Positions 43,439 to 56,300 of a DNA stretch of 64,000 bases are shown piece after piece (the first letter of the stretch is position 1; each line of letters begins with the position of its first letter). The position numbers and the translations under genes are program-made. The notes below the pieces were generated by a model. That model worked only from the letters and a program-made list of their open reading frames with translations. It made no database searches and was not told the origin of the DNA. The stretch is from the NCBI GenBank assembly GCA_963978905.1, contig OZ022256.1, positions 58,678,646 to 58,742,645 of the forward strand, in the 5' to 3' direction. The DNA is from Trichostrongylus colubriformis. Its lineage: Eukaryota; Nematoda; Chromadorea; Rhabditida; Trichostrongylidae.

Positions 43439-46000
43439 GTAATCAGAGTCTTCATGAAGTACTTCAGGCGCTCATCACTATGGGGGTGGCACTCAAAACA
43501 CATTTGAAATTACAGTAGAGAATCAATTCCATTACAAATCTTCCAAACATATGATACCAACGTGTCTGATTGTCATTAGGATGTTTTTATTTTGAAATGT
43601 CGAAGGTAAATAAGTAAACAAAATCCTGCCTGCCATTGATGATCTCCCGTGTGTGAAGTGATCCCCCCCCCCCCAAGGCTTAGGCTAAATGCTTGGTCCT
43701 TGTTACTTCATTGTTTCTTTCTTTTGTTCCTTGGGTTTTTATGAGTGTCTGTTCTAGTATTATGTTTTTTAATGTGTAGGAAAGTACTAAGATATCAGTG
43801 CGAACTGGGGAGTGAGGTTTTTGCCTAAGCCTTGAGGGGGAAGGAGCTTCGGAATCGGTGCATATTTTTGGTGTGGCAAATATTTTTTCATCCTTCTTCT
43901 CGTTGAGGACACTCCTCGGAGCTCCTTCTTAACTTCTTCGAATGAGGAAAAGAGTTCCGCTTCCCACGAATTGTTTTTGAATGCCACCCCCATAGTACAT
44001 GAGCGCCGTACTTCACACTTAATATGTTCGCAGTTCAGAGTCTTAGGGTTGGACAGCCAGCGGAGGCGGTCTTGAACGGAAGGGGTGCGTACAATTATCA
44101 AAGATTTTCGCTTTGTGAGATCGCACGTGCGGCGCCGTCAGCACAACTTGCCGCGGTCGGTTGAAATTCCGCACAGAACGAAAGGGCTGGTACCATGAGG
44201 TCCGTTGAGAGGTAACTGTTTATCTCATCATTACCTGAAAGCAATAACTTTTCTGCCCTGAAAAGACGAAAAAATGACACAAAAAGTGGAAGAAACTGTA
44301 TCATTGCATGATAACGAACCTGATCTAGGAATAATTAATTTTGGCGTAAAACTCTAAAAAACGTGCGCGAAGTCCGCGGCGCCGCTCGCCACGGCGGCCG
44401 TGCGAAAATCCGACATAAGTGGACGTAATCGGTCGGAGGGAGCTATCGCCTCCATAATACCTATCCAGGGTTTTCGGGAGGAAGATCAAGCCTACCTATC
44501 CAGGGTTTTTGGGAGGAAGATCAAGCCCCATTAAGCGCGATCAAGCATTATCGTCAATTCACCGATTTTGAACCTTGGCGCGTTTGAACCGAAGAGTTTG
44601 CACCACAGCGGTAATACCCGTGGAAGGGTATTCTACTGTAACTTGCGTATGGAGTTAACATTTTGCTTCTCAGACCGATGCCAGGCTTCGCGTTTATTGT
44701 GCCGCACCTTCGCAAGCGATTCTGCGATTTCCTTTGCGGAGATGCGTCACCCTATCCGAAATCGCAAACTGCAGAGTGTGGCGTCGGCCTCATATTTACT
44801 TTTTTCGATTACTGCTAATATTTAAAGAACACTCTTTTCAGCAAAGGGTTCTCGAAGGACAACGGAAGGAGGAGTAACGGAAAAAAACGAGTTATTTGCT
44901 TTTGAAAATATACCTCTTATCGACTCATGGATAGCAAAACGTATAATAAAGAAGGAGGTAGTGCCTAGTGCATGGGTGAAAAAGTTCGTGGAGAATAGTA
45001 ACAAAAGTGAAGCTTCCGATGATGGCGAGCCAACTTCCTAGCGATTACCCATGGGCTATGTATGTGTATTTCTTTCTATGTGATTGATTGTTGTTAATAA
45101 CCCATAGGATTGCGATAATTTAGGCGTCGAGAAAAGAAGTCATTACATGTCTCAAGCGAAAAGCGTCGGGAGAGTGAAAGTTGCACAACTCGGGGTGGAA
45201 GGCTTTATCTGACCTGCCCACGGCCGGCTGGGCATCAGGACGCTCGAAATGGGCCACCACAACACACGAATGTGCCACCGCGCCCCATGAGCGCCTACTC
45301 GGTTTCTTTGTAAACAGACGGGGGACTGAGCGGCGCGACAGTCAGTCATCACGTGCCCTGACCCAGGTTCAGTGTCCTGATTCCCACTTCAGTGAACAAT
45401 GTGTTATTGCCCCGAATGCTGCAGTTCGCGAATTCGACCAAGTTCGCCGGCCAATGGTCGGGGTGCTGGGGAATGGAAGTGATAAGATTTATAGTTATCA
45501 CAGTGTATCATTGCCGTGTCGTCTGGAATTATGAAGCAGTGACGTCACAGCGTTCTAAACAACGAGACCAACAAAGGAAAAAAACATTTGCTTCGATACA
45601 GGTCAGATCCTCTACTTATCGATTCGACTCTATGCTAATGTCTTCCTAAAAATTTTCGCATATTTCATTGCTGTGATGTGACTTTTCTGTCTTTTAACTG
45701 CTACGATATCAGATTTAATTTAATTAATAATAAATTAACTCTAATGCTAGTGATTTGAACTCATGTGTTTGTTAAGGAGCCAGTTTTCACGCAGAAATAA
45801 GGAAACGATGATTCTCAAATGAATAGTTGTTGCTGAAAAAAAACAAAAAGGTCTTGTGCGAACGAGCAGAAAAGCCAGAGAAACGCTGAGAATTCGTCAG
45901 AGCAAGATTTCTCCCTGACGTCACCCTCGGGCGAAGGCGGAATGGGCGGACGTCCATTTGAGGGCGGAGACCAGCAAAGATAGCATTTGGTAGAGGCCTA
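43439..46000. other. Intergenic downstream of the nicotinamidase relic
   Basis: A minus-strand frame at 43787-44101 and a plus-strand frame at 45181-45534 are open but unrecognised. Neither has clear splice or start context. A 35-bp tandem duplication lies at 44458. Confidence 0.35.
44458..44527. repeat. Tandem 35-bp duplication
   Basis: Two 35-bp copies differ at one base (CAGGGTTTTCGGG and CAGGGTTTTTGGG). Confidence 0.9.
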
Positions 46001-46705
46001 GTCATGTGGACAACAACGTAATCTCAGTAGGTCGGCTAACCTTTGCCGTAACTCCAGTCGTCAATTTCAGTGTACGTGACGTAGAGTGCTCACGTACTCG
46101 CGCCGGACTTGATGCCGCATTACGTCGTAAATGCTTAGCTTACGTTGGAGTTAGCTCAGTGGCTGCACCTTTCTCAGCGTCGAAGCTCCTTTCCCTCCTT
46201 AGGCTTAGGCTAAAATTGATATCCCTTCCTGCCACATGAAGAAGTATCTCTCAAAGCATAGGTTTCATCTGCTTTAGCCTGAGGGAAAGAAGCTTCGACG
46301 TGGGTGAAATCAAAAATGAGAGGTCACGGTAAAATTATTCACCAGCGGCGTGCAAGGAACATATGAAAAGCAGTTGAACAACGTACTGGAGGCAAAGAAA
46401 CTTTGCAGCAGCGAGTTCACTCCAGAAAAGGAAGTGGAAGAACTAGCTCAAGAGTACTAGAAACTCTAAAGCTAAAACTGCCGAGTGAATTCGTGGTTAA
46501 ACTCGATATTTGTACCAACTACAACAAGCGGCCCCACTTTTGAGGTTACGCGATGAAAAAAGCAACGAATGCAACATGTTGCATCATGCTTTGACCGTCA
46601 AGTCCGGCGCGAGTACTAAGCACTTTACGTCACGTACACCGAAATTGACGACTGGAGTTACGGTAAAGGTTTGTCGACCTACTGCGATCACATTCGTGTG
46701 TCATG
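46001..46705. repeat. Foldback element with about 105-bp inverted ends
   Basis: Arms 46001-46113 and 46588-46705 are inverted copies (GTAGGTCGRCWAACCTTT, CGTACGTGACGT-type blocks). Inside is a smaller inverted pair containing AGGCTTAGGCTAAAA and GCTTCGACG. No gene is present. Confidence 0.75.
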
Positions 46706-46968
46706 TGGCTCCTGAAGCTCCCTCCGCCGCGGAAAGGCTCCACTCTCTCGACAACCGGCTTCCCTGCCCTCTGTTTACTTTCGTGAGTAACCTTGAAGTC
46801 AATAGCTGCGCCCAGGTGTGTTTTATAAGCACCGCCTCAGGAGCCAACTACCAACGGTGTCGCTAGCACGCACTCAACGCCTAGCACGGTGCGTCGCGAG
46901 ATCGTCGCCTAACGATACACACCTATTGCCTGATCGATAACTGTACTGAGACGGATACCGGCTAAACT

Positions 46969-46974
46969 TTTATT
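46969..46974 (-). promoter_or_regulatory. AATAAA polyadenylation signal of cha-1 copy B
   Basis: An AATAAA hexamer lies about 145 nt past the stop codon on the same strand. No better match occurs closer to the stop. Confidence 0.55.
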
Positions 46975-47118
46975 CCCATCACACCTTTTCACCAAAATCT
47001 TCACTCCATGTTACTGTTCACAAATATATAATCTACATACATATATAATCAAACTATTATAATAGAAAAATCGATGACAGAAGCAAGTAAGGGCTAGGGT
47101 ACTCTTCACAACTGTTGT

Positions 47119-47325
47119 TCAGTTCTCAAGAAGATTTCTCATATCATAAAGTGCCGATAGTATTGAATCTTTAAAAGCAGCTAGATTTGTTCGTGGATTC
47201 GATTTGAATGCAGACGGTGAAAAGATGATGGTGTCATTTTGAAGGTTATACGCGCAACCGTATCCATCACGAACCACAGCACCATAGCACATATAGCGGT
47301 TGGTAATATCGGGAGACGTAGTGAC
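47119..47325 (-). CDS. cha-1: cha-1 copy B, terminal exon with stop
   Basis: After ATTCTAG it encodes [19 protein letters not shown], then IIFSPSAF, and ends DMRNLLEN before TGA (47119-47121). This is the G-V--GYG--Y C-terminal block of choline acetyltransferase. It lies 48 bp outside the duplicated segment, and copy A has no counterpart in the window. Confidence 0.93.
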   Translation of the reverse strand, partial: VTTSPDITNRYMCYGAVVRDGYGCAYNLQNDTIIFSPSAFKSNPRTNLAAFKDSILSALYDMRNLLEN

Positions 47326-50300
47326 CTAGAATTGTAAAAAAAGAGAAAAATCCTAAAAGCTTGAATTATAAGTTAGGAGAATGGGAACTAAGCAACTGGT
47401 GAAGGCAAAAGGGTACAATCGGGAAGGATATGGGCAGTGTTCTCTTGAGAGGCATTTAATTCACTCACTTTGAGGAGGTGTACTGCCTTTCTTTGCATCC
47501 TCCAAAATCAGTGATACGAGTAATGGGGGTGATGAAAACCCTTGGAATGAGTCACCCAAATAAAAGCTGGGGGTTCACGAAGAGTACAAGACGTGGCAAG
47601 ACCCCTCATAAACTTAGAGCTTTTATAAGGCATCTATTTCAACAGCTATCACAGCTATTCAACAGCTCTAAGTTTTCCTCGACCCGCCTCTTTTTTGACC
47701 TGGCCCGCCCCTTTCGGAATTAATGGTGTGGGTGGGAGCCCTATCCTATGTTTCGTTCCGTTTTTCTTCTTTTCGTACTACTGCGCACCTCGACTTTCAT
47801 ATTCATTGATGATGCTCTCATATTCCGCCCGAACTGCCCCTACCACGGCCTTCAAGCTGATACAGTGTATGACCTCATGGGTCTCTTGCAGCAACGACGC
47901 ATTACGCCAACCAATTAAAGCAGACTATAAACTCCTACTTTGTAGATCCAACCCACTAATTGCATCACTAAAGTTGAGATGGTAGCTTTAAGCGGCGGAA
48001 TGAAACGAAGGTATAAGTACCAAGTAGAAATGAGGAAAAAGGAAGAAGAAAAGCAAAAATTAAACAGAGAACTGAATAAGAAAAGGAAAAAGGAAGGAAG
48101 AAAGAAGATTTTGACCCGGCCACAGGAACAGATCGTCCAACGATCAAAGCTGCTCGCCCACTCTTGAAGCCAGTGTTGGTTACCCGAAAAAGGGGCAGAT
48201 TCATTATAAAATCATGCGAGCTCTCCTCACCTGGCTGGTAGACAATGGAAACCGCAACACCTCTTCCCATAGGGGATCCCGAAAGATATCCGGCAAATTT
48301 TTGATTTCTCCACTTTCCACAGATTGTCTCGCCAGGACGAGTAGTGCAAAAAGGTGATTGTCAATACCGTGTCCGACCAGGTTCTGGAAATAGTTTACAT
48401 TACTTGTTGAATGGCGTGTATGAGGTCTCATAGCTGCACTATGTCGAAGACTCCTGCAAGCCAGCGGTCTTATGGACTTTTAACACACCGGGAAGAGGCG
48501 ATTTCGGCTCACGGTGTGGGTTGCGATGGTGTGCAGTTCGTTACTTTGCACATACGACGACTTACCAAGACGTCGAGTGTGAATTTACCGTTGTTTAAAA
48601 ATATAATCACACTTTTTTCTTACGCTTTCGTCTCTTATCCCTTTAATTGTTTCACTTGTTTGTTGCTGTGTGCTGTTTCACAAGTTTGACATCATTATGA
48701 ATGAAGTCAATCTCACACTACGCTACATAGGGTAATTTTGGCTTACTGTAGAACAGACGTAGTGTGGATGGGTTTGAGTGGCCGCCATTGCACAAACTCG
48801 CCAATTTGACGCCTTGGCATGGTGCCAAAAGGAGATGGTTCTATTATAGATTGATATAGATTTATTTTTTCCTTTTGGTTTTTATTTTGTTCTTTCTTAT
48901 ATTGTTTCTAGATGTACTTACGGGTCAAATTAAGTCGGGGGGGGGGGGGAGACGCAAAATTTTCACCCACGTCAAAGCATCTTTCCCTTCCTAGGGTTAG
49001 GCTAAAGCAGATGAGACCTAAGGAGGAGGTATCAATTTTAGCCTAAGCCTATTAAGGGAAAGGAGCTTCGACGTTGACGCAAAGTTGGTCTCCCCCCCCC
49101 CCCCCGACTTTATTTGTCCCTTCTGAGATTTTCAGGTATAGAAATGCACAATTAAGAAGATCCATAAGTAAACAAGTAAAATATGTCACTAGAAAACTTT
49201 CATAATTCAAAAATAAGGTTACATCAGACCGAAGACAAGCTTTAAAATGAACGAAGCGTGGCTCGGCCATGGAAGCTTGCAGTTCGGACGGAAGCGCGCC
49301 CTGGAGGCAAATAGCGCCCTAGGGTTCTTCAACGCCGGTTTCGTTACACATTGTATCTACCGCACCCATATGTTTGTTTTCAGTGGCCATTGTTTTTGTA
49401 AACGTTATTCCACCCTTGCCCCCTTCCCGGTGCCTTTAAATGATAATGGCGTAGGCCCTCCTGAGGTATGCAGTTCGAAGTGAAGCGCATGAAGTCACAA
49501 GAGCTCTCGAGAGCGCACTTTTCGATGCAATTTTCGCTACACATTATCTTTTCTGAATTGAAATGTTCGTTCACAAAGAGCAGCATCTTGAAGTACGCAT
49601 TCTTTTCTTGCTCCCTCCCGGTTCCTTCAGTTCAGGCCTCAGCCGTTGCCACATCACGCTCGGACGCATAAGGACTTAGCGTTTAGGGCGCGTTCATGCT
49701 CTGCGGTGCCGGCGGACTGCGTGTCTCTGCGTATCTGCCTATGGCACCCTGCCTCGTCACTTGTGGAGGTAGCCACGCCCTGTATGAAGGTAGCCCTAGC
49801 GCTGAAGCCACTAATTCCCAACTCACTTCTTGCGTTATCAGTGCTTGTTTCTCGGCTGCTCGACGCATCAGAACAAGACGGGTCTCCTGAAAAAAGGGGG
49901 GTCTGATTCAATGTCTCATGGGTCAGCCTATTTCGATATGAAACTAAATTTTAGCAATTCCATTATGCCACCTTTGATTCGTTCTTTGTCATCGCTTTCA
50001 CCCACTGAAGTGCTTCTCTCGTATTCGCTCGTATATTGTCCACCCTTCCAGCGCGAAATCGTCGGAGTGATGCTGATTCGTAGGTGGAGACGAGGTAGCC
50101 GTGAAGCCTGCAATGCAGCTTCGGATGTTTGAATAAAAGCTTTGAAGGTACCGCCTCGGGTAAGGAGAAAATGCAAGCTGGGAAGACATTTTCCTGAAAA
50201 CAAAGATTCCAGTTCAGAAAAGGCATCGTGTTGCGAAACTGGCGTTGAAAAAGCGCGGCTTGGGGTATTGTCACGATCTCGCCACACTGCGAGTCGCGCT

Positions 50301-53300
50301 GCCACGAATCCGTCGGGGACATACCTGCATCGACCACCTGACTTAGACCTTCGCCCTTCTGCATCTATCGAGCGGCTAGTGATGCACAGGAACGCGAAAG
50401 GGAAGTTTTTGAGTTCGTATTTCTCGGGCGTTTTAATTTGCTCTTGTTCTACTCTTACGCTGCTCAGCTCCCCCTCTCATAATCTCTGTTCCACAGTGTG
50501 CCAAATCAATAACTTCCAGTGCCTTTAACCCACTGATGACCGCGGCATTTACACCTGTCTGGCGCGTGGGACCGTGGCATTTTCACACGCTCCGCGTGAG
50601 ACGCGATGTAGTCTCACACGGTCCCACAGGTACACCTTTTTTGAGAGACTATCACTTTTCATTTGTAATTAGGTTTCCACATGTATTTATGATAGTATAT
50701 AAACCACATTTGTACTAATTTCTCCTTCCAAATAAGAGTGGATGCCTTCAATGATGAAACTGAACTAAATCAAAGTATCGGCAGACTGTTACTAGAAAGT
50801 GGACTCGAGCGACCGAATGGCGTCTTACACACCGTCTGTGAGAATCAGCACCACGGTGGTACACGAGGCTTACACCAACCGAAAATTTACATATTATGTC
50901 GTACGGAAAAATCTTTCATTTTTCAAAAACGTGCTTTTCCCGCTGAGCTGCTTTCTAGAAACTTCCTCTGTACATACACATGTAGTCTAAGTTCACACGC
51001 ATCTATAGGTGTTACCGCCATTTTCCGAATAACCTTTTTCGGCAAAATAAATGTTAGGTGTATGCAGAATAAATGGCCAAAACATAGGTGGCCATAACTT
51101 CGCTTAGACACAACTTTATTTGTCGAAACAAAAGCCATTCGATCTGGATTGCGAGAATTTATAAAGTCAACAATGGATCAACCTGCATTGTATCGGCGAG
51201 CTCCTTCTGAAGTAGGTTTGCATAGGGAATCCGGAAAAGTAGTAATCCGTTGCGGATATGCCCGGGGAACAAGGGGGTGAGGGAGATTCTCGATGCCTAA
51301 CTGCATAGTTTTTGCCGGGTGTGCTAAACAACGCAAAACCCCACACTTTGCAAGTTACCCGGCAAAAACTGATGCAGTTAGGCATCGAGACTCTCCCTCA
51401 ACTCTCCTGTTCCCCAGACCTATCCTCAACGGACCACCACTTTTCCGGGTTCTTGATACAAACCTGCGTCGGAAGGAGTTTGCCGATACGATGCAGGTTG
51501 AAAATGCCATTGTTGACTTTATTGATTCTCGCAATCCATATCTTTATCGTGATGGCATATTTTCTCAAGATGATCGTTGGCAAAGTTGTGTAGATTCGAA
51601 TAGTTTTTAGTTCGACAAATGAAGTTGTGTCTGAGCGAAGTTATGGCGTTCTAAAGAAAGTGGCCTGTTTTGGCCATTTATTCTGCATACACTCAATATA
51701 TCAAATGCGTACTTTCGGGTCCTTCTACTATACGATTTCAAATATGGCCTCTTAGCAACCGAATCCAGTCGTCGTATAAACGCTGCATTTGGGGAGGGTT
51801 CAATGTCTAGATTTGTGGCACAATTTTGGTTCAAACACTTTGAGAAGGCAACTACATTGTCAAAGATTCTGGCCGGTCAGGACGCCCATCGGATGTCGAC
51901 AACGAACGATTGCGGGTGCTGGCTGACAACACTCTACTAACAGCAGACCTACACTGCCTACACTGTGGGGAGCTGGATAGACTGGCCGCGAAAATCCCAG
52001 ATAAACGTCCGAACCATGACACTTCGTTTCCTGCACGATAATGCTCACCCACATATTGAAAAAGTGACTCGCCAAAAAATTCTCGAGCTTGAGTGGGAAG
52101 TGCTGCCTCATCCACATTATAGCCAGGGTCAAGCCTCCGTTGAGGGATCCTCAACGAGGGGTCGTATTTGGTCCGCTAAGGGGGGGGGGTCGTTCGCCGA
52201 GTTAGGTAGTGATCAACAGAATTTATCAGGCTGAGGGTCTAAAGCACAAGGGGAGAAATGATAAAACTAACTAATTGGGTTCGAACCGAAACTAGTTTAA
52301 CTTAGTCATCATGGGAGCCTCATGCATGGCGCGATCTGCAACGAAACCGGTCAACGCCAGCAACCCCTTCGTTGGTCCGTTGACACCGACTTCACGCAGA
52401 GACACTTCCGAAATTCACCGACAAACCGTGTGAAGCGTTATCTATCCACGGGTACCACCGTGGATGAATTCTCCAGGAACTGTGTGATGAAAACGAAAAT
52501 TAGCTGCTATGGACTTCCTTCATATCTTACTATGATTGCAAGTACGTAATCTGGTGTTAGCGGCCACTACGCGGATCGAAAGCATTTGTATTCATTGAGA
52601 ATGTAGATGAAATCCTCATGCATGGCGCATCCCACAGAGAAGCTGACCGACGCTTCTCGCCCTCCCACTGACATTCAAGAGCGAATGATGAATACTAGAG
52701 AAATTTCAGTAACAATGAATCAATTTTTCGGTAGAATCTTGTGAAGATCTCGCAAATTCGAGAAAAATTTTTTTCTCAACTGGCTTTTCTGAATTTTTCT
52801 TGCTTTGTTCCAGAGATATGGCACAGCTCAGGTAGTCGTTCGAAAGCAGCAGCCACGCAGACCCCGCGCACTCGAAAGAGCACTCATACGGCTAGTTTTG
52901 AAGGAAGTTATGACTCTTTGAAATGGAACACTTTAATTTTTCAAAGTTTTCCTCATCTGGCTTCCCTCGAATACTTCCTTCGTTTTGAAGATATGGCATT
53001 ACTCAGATAGTCATTTGAAAGCACCAACCTCGCAGACCCAGTTTCACCAAAATGCACTCATATGATTAAGTTTGAGTGAAGTTATGACCATTTGAAGTGA
53101 AACACTTCGAAATTTTCCTCATCCAATCCTCAACTGGAAACCCAAATCAGGAGAGCAACCATTAGGGAAAGCAAACGGCCAATAGATTAGTCTGAAGGAG
53201 TTATTAGGAAAACAGTTCACAGCTGTTTGAAAGATGGGCTCTAGGTAAAGTTTGAAATTTCAATAATGTTGGAATTCAGTATGGGGAAGATAGCGCGCTC

Positions 53301-56300
53301 CATCGTGATCGTCGCGTCGCAGCCGCACCTACTCCTTTTTCGCGCAGATTTTTCGGCGATTCTTTCCTGTTTTTGCTTTTTTGCTGTTTTATAATGTTCT
53401 ATGGGTGTTTGGGGAGTCAGAGTGAGGGAAGTGGTATGCTGCTCTCTATCCATAGCGTTAGAGACGGTCTCTAACGCTATGGTTAGAGCGCAGAGAGGCT
53501 GCAGCGCTTGCCGAATTGGGTTCAAATTCCGCAACTATATGATTTTTATGAAGTATATTCGAGTTTTTTCTTATCCTGTGTTAGCCTCAGCCTGAGGGAA
53601 GGAGATTCCCTTTGCGTAGGCTTAGACGAAAACGCGTACGTGGTTGTTTTGTCCAGTTGAAGCAAACTTCTTGTAATATATTAGGTTGATTCATAATAAA
53701 TCGGACAAATTGACCAATTTTAATCATTGTCGTACAACTTTTTTACGACAACAGGGATTCACTTGAAATATACTCCATCTTTATCGATGACCTTCTGCCA
53801 CGGTATAGGCAGATCATGGATGCCCTTGCTCCAGAAGCCCGGAAGCTGGAGCTCGAAGAAGTTGCCAAGTGCCGCCTTGACCTCGTCGCGAGTTTTGAAG
53901 TCTTGGCCGTCCAGGTGGCGTTGGCTGTGGGAGAAAAGGTGGAAATCTGAAGGGGTCAGGTCTGGGGAGTACGGTGGGTATAGAAGTACGGTCCAACTGT
54001 ACGACAGCAGCTCGGCCTTGGTCGATCTTGCGAAGAGCGGTCTGTGGAAGTAGACACGTTGTCGTGCTGGAAGTAGACATGTGACCGCCGCCGTAGCGAA
54101 CTTTGGACATTGGCCTTCAATTCTCGTAATTGACGAACGTAGACGTCGGCGGATACTGTGGTACCTTCATCGAGCAGCTCCCAGTACTCTACGCCGTGTT
54201 CGCTCCACCAACCGCGGTTTTCGTCTTCGATGGAATAGTCGCCTGACGCAAACTTCGAATGCTACAACTACAGTGTACTTCTGCCGGGGGCATGCTCCTT
54301 GTGAACTTCTATCAGACGTCTGCCGATATCCGCGGGTTTCTGGCCAGATAGCGATATAAATAGTATGACGTTGCGGATGTGGTCTCTGGACCGCTTGAAA
54401 TCGTGCGGCATTGTGGCGGAATGAATTTACTTTGGAGTGATTATTTTGCGGTACTTTGAAGAGCTTTTCATACTCATTCCAACGGTACCTCGCGCGTCCA
54501 TTTTCGTTAATTCGTTACTGAGTTATGATCTCTAGAAATCATCACTACCATTTAACCGATTTATTATGAATCAACCTAATATAAAAGAATATTTTGTTCA
54601 TTATTTAGTGCATTTATTTATTGTTTATTGCATATTAATGAAAACTAACGATAACATAAACGAAAGAGGGGGCGTATGAGGCACCCTTTAAGGGATAGTA
54701 TATTTTGAAAATTTTCCTCAACTGGACGCCTGACTCTGATTATAGCCCTGATCTTGCTCCATCGGATCATCAACTTTTCCTTTGCCTATCTAATATGTAC
54801 CGCCATTCAAAGAAAAATTTTTGATTACGAAGAGACATGGATTGGTGGGGTGGTTGTGCAACTTCTTCAAATCAAAGCGAGATCAATTTTGCGCAGATGT
54901 GGTATAGCAAGAATGCCTGAAAGGTGGCGAAAAGTGGTAGAACAAGATGGTGATAACCTTGTTTCATAGTATGCTCTGTGTTTCGTAGTGAAGTGATACA
55001 ATGAATTGCTTCAAAAAAACGAAAGAACTTCCCCGACAACTAATATTTGTTTACCCCTTCATTAAGAAGCTCAACTATTCGAGAACCGAGGGTTATTTTC
55101 TTGGACCATTCTTTGTGGAGGAACCTTTATGTTTGAAGTAAACCTAATAAATAAAAGATCAAGCAAATGTTTTAAAAGAGGCTTAAAATATAAGTTACAA
55201 GACCGTGACACCACATAGTGTCACACGGTCCCACGCGGCCGACATGGTGTGACACGACGTCGTGTCACACGGTCGTCAATGGATTAATGTAAGTTATTGT
55301 TCAGTAGAATGATGCAGCTTTGATATTTGCGTCGGAGCTCCGTCAAATGGTGTTCCGTTCGATGTCACATCATAATTTTTTGATCGCACATCTATTGTCA
55401 CGAGAATTACTTCCCTGGAACGCTGAATAATCTCCCTGAGACTTACTTATAGTGCGCTAGTTGCAGCGCTAACTGAACAAAGCCATCGGGGCTGAAGCCG
55501 GACTTCTTCATGAAGCTCCGTCCAAAATCATTGAATATCAGTACTTCCAGATCTAGCTCATTTGTGAGTCTGAAATTTGAATGTTGTGATTTTTTATGCA
55601 AAAAATGCTCGCTATCAATCAGTTTGACGTCAGCCATACTTCAGTAAACGGCATTAACGGCATTTCATCATGTTTTTCACTACCAAAGCCATGAAATCGA
55701 TAATAAGGGTTTGTAGGTTTATTCCTTCCTCAGTTTCTTCAAATTCCTCGAATTAAGACAAATGCCGTAGGCTTGATGTGGGGAATGGACGGAATGAATC
55801 GGAACACACTCGTCAAGTTCTGATGCTTGTTGTCGGAGTATCTCGATGCCATCCGCCCCAACATGCCAGGTTAAAGGATTTGGGCTCATTTCACGTTCAG
55901 GTCGACTAATCTGAAACGTTGATAGAATGATCCACTCTTCAATGGAAAGATGAGTGCAGCCTTATGTCGAATCCTCGCGCGACCGCGCGCGACGAGCAGC
56001 GCGACGGATTTCTTCACGTGTGATTGTGCACATTTCGTACCTTTGAAGTTTTATGCCCGAACTAGTATGAGTTTTTTTGATTAGAAGTGCTATTACGTGG
56101 TAATTGCTTCTTTTGCTTTTTATGTTATTATTTTGCTCTTTTTTATTCTGCTCTTATTTTGCTCTTTTAGGGCACAAAAGTTATTCTTCTTGGCTGTTTA
56201 ACTATCCACGAGGTGGTTAAGACACCTTTATTGGCTAACGGTTCGGCGGAATCGCCTTTTTTAGGGCCTTAAAGGATCAAGGCGATCCATGACTACCCGG

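Larger units (their letters stand above)
50891..55052 (+). mobile_element. Decayed mariner inside the TTAA-flanked element, copy B
   Basis: The matching ends are degraded (near 50891 and 55045). A catalytic-domain block is legible around 52010-52130, with [20 protein letters not shown]. The C-terminal end [15 protein letters not shown] is at 54920-54969. Another mariner (53681-54579) interrupts the interior. Confidence 0.6.
50529..55283. mobile_element. TTAA-flanked element, copy B
   Basis: It is the counterpart of 3425-7140, with TTAA at 50525-50528 and 55284-55287. It is larger because of a mariner insertion at 53681-54579 and a complete palindrome at 51045-51705. The last base of the right end differs (TGGA instead of TGGG). 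Confidence 0.6.

Noticed and set aside
45181..45534. 117-codon open frame
   Set aside because: Composition is repeat-like, with no motif and no supporting splice sites.
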